This document shows positions 41,852 through 51,960 of a stretch of 64,000 bases of DNA, in pieces (within the stretch, counting starts at the first letter, position 1; every line of letters begins with the position of its first letter). Source of the stretch: Agrococcus sediminis. GTDB taxonomy: Bacteria > Actinomycetota > Actinomycetes > Actinomycetales > Microbacteriaceae. Made by a program: the position numbers and the translations under genes. Location: contig NZ_VOIR01000014.1 in assembly GCF_007923295.1 (NCBI RefSeq), positions 39,825 to 103,824 of the forward strand. The letters are read 5' to 3'. The notes under the pieces are model-generated. The model did not search any database. It had not been told where the DNA came from and worked only from the letters and a program-made list of their open reading frames with translations.

Positions 41852-42577
41852 ATGTCGAACCCGACCGCCGCGATGCTCGTGATCGGCGACGAGATCCTGT
41901 CAGGGCGCACTCGCGAGGCGAACGCCTATCACCTCGCCGGACGGCTCGGGCAGGTCGGCATCGACCTGCGCGAGATCCGCGTCGTGCCCGACGACCACCG
42001 GGTGATCGTCGACGCGCTCGACGAGCTGCGGGCGGCGCACACGCACGTCTTCACCTCCGGCGGCATCGGCCCGACCCATGACGACATCACCGCGGATGCC
42101 GTGGCCGATGCCTTCGGCGTGGGCATCGAGGTGCGCGACGATGCTCGCGAGCACCTGCAGGCGGCCGTCGGCGCCGGGAGGACGCTGACGCCCGAGCACC
42201 TGCGCATGGCGCGCATCCCGCACGGCGCTGCGCTGATCGCCAATCGCATCAGCGGCGCGCCAGGCTTCAGCATCGGCAACGTGCACGTGATGGCCGGCGT
42301 GCCAGCAATCTTCGTCGCCATGCTCGACGACCTCCTGCCGGGCCTCGAGGCGGGCTCGCCGGTGGTCTCGAGCGAGCTGCGCTTCGACGTCGGCGAGGGC
42401 CGGATCGCCGCTCCGCTGCGCGAGCTCGCGGCCGAGATGCCCGCCCTCAGCATCGGCTCCTACCCGTTCCACGACGCCGGCGTCCACGGCACGAACATCG
42501 TCGTGCGAGGAACCGACCCGGCACTCGTGCGGGAGGCGATGGAGCGGCTGCGCGCCATCCACGACGCGGTGGGCTGA
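41852..42577 (+). CDS. CinA-type/molybdopterin-binding domain protein
   Basis: The 241-residue protein matches the N-terminal domain of CinA (MoCF_biosynth fold): MLVIGDEILSGRTREANAYHLA, TSGGIGPTHDDITADAVADAFG and GVPAIFVAMLDDLL. It lacks the C-terminal nicotinamide-nucleotide amidase domain of full CinA, so it is a stand-alone competence/damage-inducible-type protein. ATG 41852 is in family position. Function unproven. Confidence 0.87.
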   Translation: MSNPTAAMLVIGDEILSGRTREANAYHLAGRLGQVGIDLREIRVVPDDHRVIVDALDELRAAHTHVFTSGGIGPTHDDITADAVADAFGVGIEVRDDAREHLQAAVGAGRTLTPEHLRMARIPHGAALIANRISGAPGFSIGNVHVMAGVPAIFVAMLDDLLPGLEAGSPVVSSELRFDVGEGRIAAPLRELAAEMPALSIGSYPFHDAGVHGTNIVVRGTDPALVREAMERLRAIHDAVG

Positions 42578-42652
42578 GCGTCGTGCTCGTCGTCGCAGTG
42601 CACTGAGAGACTGCTCAGCGGTCTCGCGGGCGCCTCGCGAGAGACTGGCCGG

Positions 42653-45196
42653 ATGGATGCAGTGGGGGAGTCGGGCCTGGACCGCGTGAGGGTCCGAGGG
42701 GCCCGCGAGCACAACCTGCGGAGCGTCGACCTCGACATCCCGCGCGACGCGCTCGTGGCGTTCACGGGGATCTCCGGCTCCGGCAAGAGCTCGCTCGCGT
42801 TCGGCACGATCTACGCCGAGTCGCAGCGTCGCTACTTCGAGTCGGTCGCGCCCTACGCGCGGCGCCTCATGAGCCAGGTCGGGGTGCCCGACGTCGACGC
42901 GATCCACGGACTGCCGCCGGCCGTCGCACTCCCGCAGCAGCGCTCGGGCGGCTCGGCGCGCTCGACGGTGGGCAGCGCGACGACGATCGCCAACGTCGTG
43001 CGCATGCTGTACTCGCGGGTCGGCACCTACCCGGCAGGCGCACCGATGCTCTACGCGGAGGACTTCTCCACCAACACCGTGCAGGGCGCGTGCCCGACGT
43101 GCCACGGGCTCGGCCAGGTGCACGACGTCCCCGAGGCGCTCATGGTGCCGGACGACTCGCTGACGATCCGCGAGGGCGCGCTCGCGGCCTGGCCCACCGC
43201 GTGGCACGGCAAGCAGCTGCGCGACAGCCTCATCTCGCTCGGCTACGACATCGACGTGCCGTGGCGCGAGCTGCCGCGCGAGCAGCGCGAGTGGGCGCTC
43301 TTCACCGACGAGTCGCCGCAGGTGCCGATCTACACCGACCGTGGCCCGGCGGAGGTGCGGAAGGCGATCGCCGCCGGCGTCGAGCCGCGCTACATGAGCA
43401 CGTTCCTGGGCGTGCGCCGCTACGTGCTGAGCACCTTCGCCGGCTCGAAGAGCGCACGGATGCGCGAGCGCGCGGCGTCGTTCATGGTGAGCGTCCCGTG
43501 CCCGGAGTGCGGTGGCCGCCGCTTGAAGGGCGAGGCGCTCGCGGTCACGTTCGAGGGGCTCGCCATCACCGAGCTCGCCGCGATGCCGCTCGACGAGGTC
43601 GCGGCGCTCCTCCAGCACGTGCTCGAGCCCGACTGGCGGCCGCGCGGCGGAGCCGGCGACGAGCACCCCGAGCAGCTGCTCGCCGCACGGCGCCTCGTGA
43701 CCGACCTGCTCGCGCGCCTCGCGCCCATCATCGACCTCGGGCTCGGCTCGCTCTCGCTCGACCGCACCACCGCATCCCTCTCCTCCGGCGAGCTGCAGCG
43801 CATGCGGCTCGCGACCCAGGTGCTCTCGCAGCTCTTCGGCGTCGTGTTCGTGCTCGACGAGCCCTCGGCCGGGCTGCACCCCGCCGACACGGAGTCGCTG
43901 CTGCGCATCCTGCGGCGGCTGCGCGACACGGGCAACTCCGTGTTCTTCGTCGAGCACTCGCTCGACGTCATCCGCGAGGCCGACTGGGTCGTGGACATCG
44001 GTCCCGGCGCGGGCTCCGAGGGCGGCTCGGTCGTCTACTCGGGGCCGCTCGACGGGCTGCGGGAGGCGGGCGACTCGGTCACACGCCGCTACCTATTCGA
44101 CGCGCCGTCGCCGCGCCGCGAGCGGCGCGAGCGCCGGACTGGCGACGGCGTGCTCGAGCTGCAGGGCGTCTCCCGGCACAACGTGCGCGACCTCTCGGTC
44201 CGGTTCCCGCTCGGCGCGCTCACCGCCGTCACCGGGGTCTCCGGCTCGGGGAAGTCGACGCTCGTGGTGCAGGCGCTGCCCGAGCTGCTGCGCGCGAGCC
44301 TCGCGAGCGAGGTCGACGACGCGGCTGTCGATGAGGACACTCCCGGCGCCGACCCGCTCGCGCAGCGCGCGGAGGCGGAGACCGCCGGACGGGCACATGG
44401 CCCAGCCGGCCGCCTACGGCGCGTCGTGCAGGTGAGCCAGCGACCCATCGGCCGCACCTCGCGCTCGAACGTCGCAACCTACACGGGCCTCTTCGACCGC
44501 GTGCGCGCGCTGTTCGCCGCGACGCCCGAGGCCAGGCGGCGCCGCTACGCGCCGAGCCGGTTCTCGTTCAACCTGCCCGCAGGGCGCTGCCCGACCTGCA
44601 AGGGGGAGGGCACGATGGAGGTCGAGCTGCTCTTCCTGCCGACCGTGCACGCGCCGTGCACGACGTGCGGCGGGCGCCGGTACAACGCCGAGACGCTCGA
44701 GATCGAGCTCGACGGCCGCTCGATCGCCGACGTCCTCGCGATGAGCGTGCGCGACGCCCGCGCGTCCTTCACCGACGACGCCGAGGTCAACCGGCACCTC
44801 GACGCGCTGCTCGACGTCGGCCTCGGCTACGTCGCGCTCGGCCAGCCGGCGCCCCAGCTCTCCGGCGGGGAGGCGCAGCGCGTCAAGCTCGCCGCCGAGC
44901 TGCAGCGCGGGCAGCGCGACGACACGCTGTACCTGCTCGACGAGCCGACCTCCGGGCTGCACGCCGCTGACGCCGACCGGCTGCTCGCCCACCTCCAGCA
45001 CCTCGTCGACGGCGGCAGCACCGTCGTCATGGTCGAGCACGACATGCGCATCGTCGCCGAGGCCGACTGGGTGATCGACCTCGGCCCGGGGTCGGGGGAT
45101 GCGGGCGGCCGGGTGGTCGCGGAGGGCACGCCCGAGCAGCTGGCGGCGAGCCCCTCGAGCCGCACCGCCCCGTACCTCGCGGCGGCGCTGGGGTGA
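42653..45196 (+). CDS. UvrA-like ABC protein, class II (UvrA2)
   Basis: The 847-residue protein has two ABC modules: Walker A FTGISGSGKSSLAFG and TGVSGSGKSTLVV, signatures LSSGELQRMRL and LSGGEAQRVKLA, and Walker B VFVLDEPSAGL and YLLDEPTSGL. Zinc-finger pairs CPTCHGLG, CPECGGRR, CPTCKGEG and CTTCGGRR are visible. At about 100 residues shorter than UvrA, it lacks the UvrB-binding insertion, which marks UvrA2 paralogues linked to DNA damage and drug tolerance. No uvrB is adjacent. Confidence 0.9.
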   Translation: MDAVGESGLDRVRVRGAREHNLRSVDLDIPRDALVAFTGISGSGKSSLAFGTIYAESQRRYFESVAPYARRLMSQVGVPDVDAIHGLPPAVALPQQRSGGSARSTVGSATTIANVVRMLYSRVGTYPAGAPMLYAEDFSTNTVQGACPTCHGLGQVHDVPEALMVPDDSLTIREGALAAWPTAWHGKQLRDSLISLGYDIDVPWRELPREQREWALFTDESPQVPIYTDRGPAEVRKAIAAGVEPRYMSTFLGVRRYVLSTFAGSKSARMRERAASFMVSVPCPECGGRRLKGEALAVTFEGLAITELAAMPLDEVAALLQHVLEPDWRPRGGAGDEHPEQLLAARRLVTDLLARLAPIIDLGLGSLSLDRTTASLSSGELQRMRLATQVLSQLFGVVFVLDEPSAGLHPADTESLLRILRRLRDTGNSVFFVEHSLDVIREADWVVDIGPGAGSEGGSVVYSGPLDGLREAGDSVTRRYLFDAPSPRRERRERRTGDGVLELQGVSRHNVRDLSVRFPLGALTAVTGVSGSGKSTLVVQALPELLRASLASEVDDAAVDEDTPGADPLAQRAEAETAGRAHGPAGRLRRVVQVSQRPIGRTSRSNVATYTGLFDRVRALFAATPEARRRRYAPSRFSFNLPAGRCPTCKGEGTMEVELLFLPTVHAPCTTCGGRRYNAETLEIELDGRSIADVLAMSVRDARASFTDDAEVNRHLDALLDVGLGYVALGQPAPQLSGGEAQRVKLAAELQRGQRDDTLYLLDEPTSGLHAADADRLLAHLQHLVDGGSTVVMVEHDMRIVAEADWVIDLGPGSGDAGGRVVAEGTPEQLAASPSSRTAPYLAAALG

Positions 45197-45244
45197 GCGC
45201 AGCGCGGTAGCCCACGCGGCCGAGCATGGTCGCGCGTGCCTGCG

Positions 45245-45583
45245 CTACCGAGCGCAGTCGATGCAGGTCGTGGCCTGCGGCCGCGCCTCGAGCCGTTCGG
45301 GCGCGATGGGCCGGCCGCACACGCTGCACGTCGCATCCTCGCCGCGCGCGAGCCGCTCGGCCGCCTCGTCGATCGCCGCGAGCGCCGCGACCTCCGCCTG
45401 CCGCAGCCCCTCGAGCCGCGACCACTCCGACGAGAGCGAGACGCCGTCGGGGTCGTGCTCGTCGTCGTCGTGCAGGCGCTCGCGCAGCGCCCGCAGGTCG
45501 GCGAGCTGCTGGTCGAGCTCGGCGAGGTTCGCGAGCACCTCGTCCCGCCGCTGCGCGATCCGCGCCGCCCTCGAGTCGCTCAT
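45245..45583 (-). CDS. TraR/DksA-type zinc finger protein
   Basis: The 112-residue protein has an N-terminal coiled coil (RIAQRRDEVLANLAELDQQLADLRALRERL) and a C-terminal four-Cys zinc finger, CSVCGRPI and CIDCAR. It resembles DksA/TraR proteins that bind RNA polymerase's secondary channel. Whether it does so here is not shown. It converges on the UvrA2 gene. Confidence 0.88.
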   Translation of the reverse strand: MSDSRAARIAQRRDEVLANLAELDQQLADLRALRERLHDDDEHDPDGVSLSSEWSRLEGLRQAEVAALAAIDEAAERLARGEDATCSVCGRPIAPERLEARPQATTCIDCAR

Positions 45584-45644
45584 GCCGCCACGGTAGCCCC
45601 AGGCCGGTGCGCCAGACTGGCGGGCACGCGCAGGGAGGAGCCGC

Positions 45645-46901
45645 ATGGACGCCGACGTCATCGTGATCGGAGCAGGGCTGGCCGGGCTGCGCAGCGCCCG
45701 GCACCTCGAGCAGGCGGGCCTCGCGGTCGTCGTGGTCGAGGCGGCGGATGCGGTGGGCGGCCGGGTGCGCACCGACGTCGTCGACGGGTTCCGGTGCGAC
45801 CGCGGCTTCCAGGTGCTGAACCCCGCCTACCCGGCGGTCGCGCGCTGGATCGACGTGGCAGCGCTGCAGCTGCAGGACTTCGGCGTGGGCGCGATCGTCC
45901 GCACGGGCGCGACGACCACGACCCTCGCCCATCCGCTGCGGCATCCGCGGCACGCGCTGCGCACGATCACGAGCGGCCTGCTGCCGGTGCCCGACCTGCT
46001 GGCGCTCGCGCGGTGGCTCGGGCCGACCCTGCTCGACGCCCGCGCCGCCACCCGCGCGACGAGCGACGAGACGCTGCGCGCCTCGCTCGACGCCGCGGGG
46101 CTCACGGGGCGGCTGCGGCGCGACGTGCTCGACACCTTCCTGGCCGGCGTGCTCGCCGACAGCAGCGGCGACGCATCCGCCAACTACGTGCGGCTGCTGC
46201 TGCGCTCTTTCGCGCTCGGTGCGCCCGGGCTGCCGCGGGAGGGCATGCAGGCGATGCCCGAGCAGCTGGCGGCGGGGCTGCGCGAGCCCGTGCGGCTCGG
46301 CACCGCCGCGCGCGAGGTGCGCGACGTCGCCGACGGCGTCGAGGTGACGACCGACGGAGGAGCGCTGCGCGCGCGTGCCGCGGTCGTCGCGGTCGGGCCG
46401 CAGCACGTCGCCGACCTCACGCCGCTGCGCGCACCCGAGACGCATGGGCTGACGACGTGGTGGTTCCGCGCGACGGGTGAGCCTCGCACGGGGCCGTTCC
46501 TGCTGCTCGACGCATCGCGGCCCGGCGGCGGCCCGGCCGGTCCGGTCTGGAACACGGCGGTCATCTCCGAGGCCGCGCCGTCGTACGCGCCGCCCGGGCA
46601 GCACCTCGTGCAAGCGACGACCCTGCTCGGCGAGCCCGACGGGCACGCAGGCGAGCACGAGGTGCGCCGGGATCTCGCCCGCCTCTACGGCACCGCGACC
46701 GCGCGGTGGGAGGTGCTCGCGCACCACGTCGTGCACCACACCCTGCCCGCGCAGGCGCCCGGGCCCATCCGCCGCGGCCCGATCTGGACGGGGGAGCGGG
46801 TGCTCGTTACCGGCGACCACCGCGAGACCGCGTCGATCCAGGGTGCGCTCGTCGCCGGCGAGCACGCCGGCGCGGCGGTGGCGGCGCGGCTCGCCGGCTG
46901 A
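45645..46901 (+). CDS. FAD-dependent amine oxidoreductase
   Basis: The 418-residue flavoprotein starts with VIVIGAGLAGLRSARHLEQAGL (FAD motif), VVEAADAVGGRVRTD and ends with ETASIQGALVAGEHAGAAVA, the typical second FAD contact. It belongs to the NAD(P)-binding/monoamine oxidase-like group (protoporphyrinogen oxidase relatives). The substrate is unknown. AGGGAGGAG lies 5 bp before the start. Confidence 0.85.
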   Translation: MDADVIVIGAGLAGLRSARHLEQAGLAVVVVEAADAVGGRVRTDVVDGFRCDRGFQVLNPAYPAVARWIDVAALQLQDFGVGAIVRTGATTTTLAHPLRHPRHALRTITSGLLPVPDLLALARWLGPTLLDARAATRATSDETLRASLDAAGLTGRLRRDVLDTFLAGVLADSSGDASANYVRLLLRSFALGAPGLPREGMQAMPEQLAAGLREPVRLGTAAREVRDVADGVEVTTDGGALRARAAVVAVGPQHVADLTPLRAPETHGLTTWWFRATGEPRTGPFLLLDASRPGGGPAGPVWNTAVISEAAPSYAPPGQHLVQATTLLGEPDGHAGEHEVRRDLARLYGTATARWEVLAHHVVHHTLPAQAPGPIRRGPIWTGERVLVTGDHRETASIQGALVAGEHAGAAVAARLAG

Positions 46902-46972
46902 CTGCCACCGGGCGTGAAGTGGACCGGCCCGGCCGTCCTACGCTGGGCGGACGAGCGGCAGAAGGAGGCGCG

Positions 46973-47449
46973 ATGGGCGGCGAGCACGGAGCACCGGCGG
47001 TCACCGACCTGGCGCTGCGGCGCGAGCTGCTCGCGGGCTACGAGCTCGACACCGACCGCTCGCGCCTCGACCTCGAGCGCGTGCACCGATGGCTGTCGAC
47101 GGATGCCTACTGGGCGATGGGCAGGTCGATGGACGTGCTGCGGCGCGCGGTCGAGGGCTCGGCGAGCTTCGGCGTCTACGCGCCCGACGGCGCGCAGGTC
47201 GGCTTCGCGCGCCTCATCACCGACGGGGCGACCTTCGGATGGCTGTGCGACGTCTACATCGACCGCGCCGCCCGCGGTCTCGGGCTCGGCACGGCGCTCG
47301 CGAACGCCATCGTCGACGCCGTCGAGCCCATGGGCCTGAAGCGCATCATGCTCGTCACGGCCGACGCGCACGAGGTGTACGCGACGGCGGGCTTCGTCGT
47401 GGCGCCGAACCCCGAGCAGCTGATGGCGCGCATCTCTCCGACCGCGTGA
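46973..47449 (+). CDS. GNAT-family N-acetyltransferase
   Basis: The 158-residue protein has the acetyl-CoA site region CDVYIDRAARGLGLGTALANAIVD (R/Q-x-x-G-x-G/A) and ends with AHEVYATAGFVVAPNPEQLM. It acetylates an unknown amine substrate. AGGAGG lies 6 bp before ATG 46973. Confidence 0.85.
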   Translation: MGGEHGAPAVTDLALRRELLAGYELDTDRSRLDLERVHRWLSTDAYWAMGRSMDVLRRAVEGSASFGVYAPDGAQVGFARLITDGATFGWLCDVYIDRAARGLGLGTALANAIVDAVEPMGLKRIMLVTADAHEVYATAGFVVAPNPEQLMARISPTA

Positions 47450-47464
47450 GCGGGCGCCTCCCGA

Positions 47465-47905
47465 TCAGTCGCTGAAGGGCCGCCGACGCGCGCGCTTGGT
47501 CTCGGAGCGCTGCGCCTTGGCGTCGAGCCGTCGTCGCTGCGAGCTCCGCGTCGGCCGCGTGGGTCGGCGAGGAGCCACCGGCACCACGGCCTCCCGCAGC
47601 AGGTCGGCCATCCGCCGCCTGGCCGCGAGGCGGTTGTCGAGCTGCGCGCGGTGCTCCGAGGCGGCGATCGTCAGCACAGAACCGGTGAGCCGCGGAGCCA
47701 ACCGCTGCAGGATGCGCCCGCGCTGCACGTCGTCGAGCGCGGTCGTCGTCGCGAGGTCGAGGCTCAGCTGCACGCGCGAGTCGGCGGTGTTGACGCCCTG
47801 GCCGCCCGGGCCCGACGAGCGCGAGAACTGCTCGACGAGCTCGCTCGCCGGCACCACGAGCCCGCGGGGCGCGCCGGGGCCCGGGGCTACGCGCAGGTCG
47901 TCCAT
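47465..47905 (-). CDS. arfB: Alternative ribosome-rescue factor ArfB (peptidyl-tRNA hydrolase)
   Basis: The 146-residue protein has the release-factor GGQ motif (SSGPGGQGVNTADSRV) and the basic C-terminal tail (AQRSETKRARRRPFSD) that enters the mRNA channel. It frees stalled ribosomes by hydrolysing peptidyl-tRNA. The length is normal. Confidence 0.92.
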   Translation of the reverse strand: MDDLRVAPGPGAPRGLVVPASELVEQFSRSSGPGGQGVNTADSRVQLSLDLATTTALDDVQRGRILQRLAPRLTGSVLTIAASEHRAQLDNRLAARRRMADLLREAVVPVAPRRPTRPTRSSQRRRLDAKAQRSETKRARRRPFSD

Positions 47906-47958
47906 GCCTCGAGTCTGGTGCACCATGGACCCCGACGTTCGCGGCAGGCCTGGAGCTG

Positions 47959-48141
47959 GTGAACCGCATCGGTGAAGCCGCGGAGGCGGTGGACCACCAC
48001 CCTGACGTCACGCTCAGCTATGGCACCGTCGACGTGACGCTCAGCAGCCACGACGTCGGCGCAGTGACGATCCGCGACGTGCACCTCGCACGCGCGATCA
48101 GCGAGCAGGCTGAGGCGCTCGGCATCGCGCCGGTCCGCTGA
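47959..48141 (+). pseudogene. 4a-hydroxytetrahydrobiopterin dehydratase-like fragment
   Basis: Reading the frame backwards from 47959 gives APWTPTFAAGLELVNRIGEAAEAVDHHPDVTLSYGTVDVTLSSHDVGAVTIRDVHLARAIS, which is the C-terminal two-thirds of the pterin-carbinolamine dehydratase fold with the HHP and later H active-site residues. The first ~40 residues are missing, and no ATG or GTG lies before them. GTG 47959 could make a 60-residue product, likely not functional. It is divergent from arfB, overlapping its promoter region. Confidence 0.6.
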
Positions 48142-48183
48142 ACGGACGCGCTGAGACGGATCGCACGGCTGGGGAGACCGCCG

Positions 48184-48771
48184 TCAGAAGACGGCTGCGT
48201 CCCAGTCGCGGTAGCCGTCCGTCGGGAGCGCGCTCAGCCGCGCCACCGCCGCGTCCGCGGCTGCGGCGGCCTGCTGCTCGAGCTGCGCGACGAGCCCTCT
48301 GCGGCGCAGCTCCGCTGCGCACTGCTGTCGGAGCGCATCCTGCGCCGTCGCCGTGCACGTCACCAGCGCCAGCCCGATGTCGAGCAGCAGCTCGTCGGAG
48401 AGCCCGCCGAGGCCCAGGGCGCGCTGCTCCACCCGCCGCTCCTGGTCGCGCTCCCACGGCGATGGCTCGCGCTGGGCGAGTGCGCCGAGCCAGTCGTAGT
48501 CGCCGTCTGCGTCGAGCTGCCGCAGTCGTGGCAGCGCGAGGTCGATGGGCAGGTGGCGCTCTTCGAGCGGCAGCATCCGGCGCACGTGCATCGGAAGGCT
48601 CGTGGGCGTGCGGCCGAGCCGCCGGGCGATCTGCTCGATCGAGGCGCCGTCTCGACAGGCCTCCATCACGGCTGCGAAGTCCTCCTCGGTCCACGGCTTG
48701 CGGCTGCGGGGCGCCGGGTCGTCGCGGAACGCGGCCAGCAGGGGATGCTCATCTCGTGGGTCGTCGCTCAT
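48184..48771 (-). CDS. Hypothetical protein with Myb/SANT-like HTH
   Basis: The 195-residue protein has a Myb/SANT or GcrA-like segment PWTEEDFAAVMEACRDGASIEQIARRLGRTPTSLPMHVRRML (residues ~26-67), which suggests DNA or protein binding. The remainder is helical, with a Gln/Ala-rich coiled-coil stretch near the end. No family is recognised. ATG 48771 is in family-plausible position. Confidence 0.6.
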   Translation of the reverse strand: MSDDPRDEHPLLAAFRDDPAPRSRKPWTEEDFAAVMEACRDGASIEQIARRLGRTPTSLPMHVRRMLPLEERHLPIDLALPRLRQLDADGDYDWLGALAQREPSPWERDQERRVEQRALGLGGLSDELLLDIGLALVTCTATAQDALRQQCAAELRRRGLVAQLEQQAAAAADAAVARLSALPTDGYRDWDAAVF

Positions 48772-48889
48772 GCCCACACTCTGGGACCTGCCCCGCGGGC
48801 GCGGGGCGCAGCGCGTCGGCCGCTGTGGAGAACGCTCGATCGACGGGGGAGCGGCCGCGACGGCGACTGCCGCCTGCGAGAATCGAGGG

Positions 48890-50551
<1,662 letters not shown>

Positions 50552-50650
50552 GCGCCAGCGTCGGCGGTGGTCGCGCAAGCACCATGCGCGCGATGTCTGA
50601 GGGTTGCTCTAGCGTCTGAGGGGTCCCCACGACTGCACCGAGGAGTCCTC

Positions 50651-51031
50651 ATGTCCATCGAGACCACCGCCGCCATCACCGCTTGGACGTTCGTCGCCGA
50701 GTGCCCCATCCCCGACGACGTGATGCCGATGCTCGTTCAGGGCGAGCAGCCGATCGCCGCCTACAAGACCTTCCGCGACTCCGCGGTCTTCACGACCAAG
50801 CGCCTGATCGTGCGCGACGCGCAGGGCATGACCGGCAAGAAGGTCGAGATGTACTCGCTGCCGTACTCCTCGGTGAACATGTGGTCGTCGGAGAACGCCG
50901 GCACGCTCGACTTCAACGCTGAGCTCGAGCTCTGGACGAGGGCAGGGCACATCAAGATCAAGGTCGGCAAGGGCGTCGACGTCCGCAAGCTCGACCACCT
51001 CATCGCCCACGTGGTGCTCGGCGCCAGCTAG
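50651..51031 (+). CDS. PH-domain (bacterial pleckstrin-like) protein
   Basis: The 126-residue protein matches the bPH/YvbH-type fold: YKTFRDSAVFTTKRLIVRDAQGMTGKKVEMYSLPYSSVNMWSSENAG. The strand-strand-turn-helix order is clear. Function is unknown. AGGAG precedes the ATG by 5 bp. Confidence 0.8.
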   Translation: MSIETTAAITAWTFVAECPIPDDVMPMLVQGEQPIAAYKTFRDSAVFTTKRLIVRDAQGMTGKKVEMYSLPYSSVNMWSSENAGTLDFNAELELWTRAGHIKIKVGKGVDVRKLDHLIAHVVLGAS

Positions 51032-51061
51032 GCGGCAGACCCGGGCCGGCCGCCGCTCGCC

Positions 51062-51391
51062 TCAGCTCGCCGGGTCGTACTGGAACGCCCGCAGCTCCTG
51101 CGGCGTGCGGCAGCCCCGGGCGATGCGCGCCGCCCACGACTCGGCCTCCTCGCGCGAGCCGAGCCGCAGCACGCAGAAGCCACCGTCGAGGTGCGTCGTC
51201 GCCGGCGACGTCGCGCCGTCGGCGTGCACGAGCACGGGGTCAACGCTCTCGTCGATGCCGCCGCCGAAGACGTAGACGCCGGCCGCCTTCGCCTCCTCGA
51301 TCACCGCGTGCGAGTCGCGCACGACATCCGGGAACTCCTCGTCGCTCAGCACCATGGAGGCGCTCGGGAACGAGATCAGGTAGTGGCCCAT
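51062..51391 (-). CDS. YCII-related protein
   Basis: The 109-residue protein has the YCII/dimeric alpha-beta-barrel pattern: GHYLISFPSASMVLSDEEFPDVVRDSHAVIEEAKAAGVYVFGGGI...TTHLDGGFCVLRLGSREEAESWAARIARGC. Active members have a His-Asp pair. The start is ATG 51391 or ATG 51400. Confidence 0.8.
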   Translation of the reverse strand: MGHYLISFPSASMVLSDEEFPDVVRDSHAVIEEAKAAGVYVFGGGIDESVDPVLVHADGATSPATTHLDGGFCVLRLGSREEAESWAARIARGCRTPQELRAFQYDPAS

Positions 51392-51510
51392 GCCGGCCAT
51401 CCTGCCCGCCCGGTCGCGCGCGCACCAGGCCTGCCCTGGCTCCGCCGGGCTCGGGCGGAAGGGGTCCCCCTCGCCGTGGGGCAGCGGCCGCTCCAGCCGC
51501 ACGCGACGGG

Positions 51511-51960
51511 CTACCGCACGCCCCACGCGTAGCTCTGCTGCTGCAGCTTCAGGTACATGAGGGTGTCGGTCTCGCGCACTCCCTCGATCGAGCGGATGCG
51601 CTGCGAGACGAGCTCGAGCAGGTGCGCGTCGCTCTCGCAGACGACCTCGACGAGCACGTCGTAGCTGCCGGCGGTGATGACGACGTAGTCGACCTCGGGC
51701 AGCGCCGCGAGCGACTCGGCGAGCGGCTCGAGGGCACCGGATGCGCGGATGCCGATCATCGCCTGGCGCGCGAACCCGAGCTGGGTCGGGTCGGTGACGG
51801 CGACGATCTGCATCACGCCCGAGTCGGTGAGGCGCTTCACCCGGTTGCGCACCGCCGTCTCGCTCAGCCCGACCGCGTCGGCGATCGCCGAGTAGGGCGC
51901 GCGCCCGTCGCGCTGCAGCTCGGCGATGATCGCCTTGTCCTGGGCGTCGGGGAGGCTCAC
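51511..51960 (-). CDS. Lrp/AsnC-family regulator
   Basis: The 149-residue protein has the AsnC HTH (DAQDKAIIAELQRDGRAPYSAIADAVGLSETAVRNRVKRLTDSGVMQIVAV) and the RAM ligand-binding domain with VEVVCESDAHLLELVSQRIRSIEGVRETDTLMYLKL. GTG 51960 overlaps the aminotransferase stop by 4 bp; ATG 51972 in the same frame is the alternative. It probably controls the adjacent amine/amino acid catabolic genes, perhaps in response to their substrate. Confidence 0.9.
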   Translation of the reverse strand: MSLPDAQDKAIIAELQRDGRAPYSAIADAVGLSETAVRNRVKRLTDSGVMQIVAVTDPTQLGFARQAMIGIRASGALEPLAESLAALPEVDYVVITAGSYDVLVEVVCESDAHLLELVSQRIRSIEGVRETDTLMYLKLQQQSYAWGVR

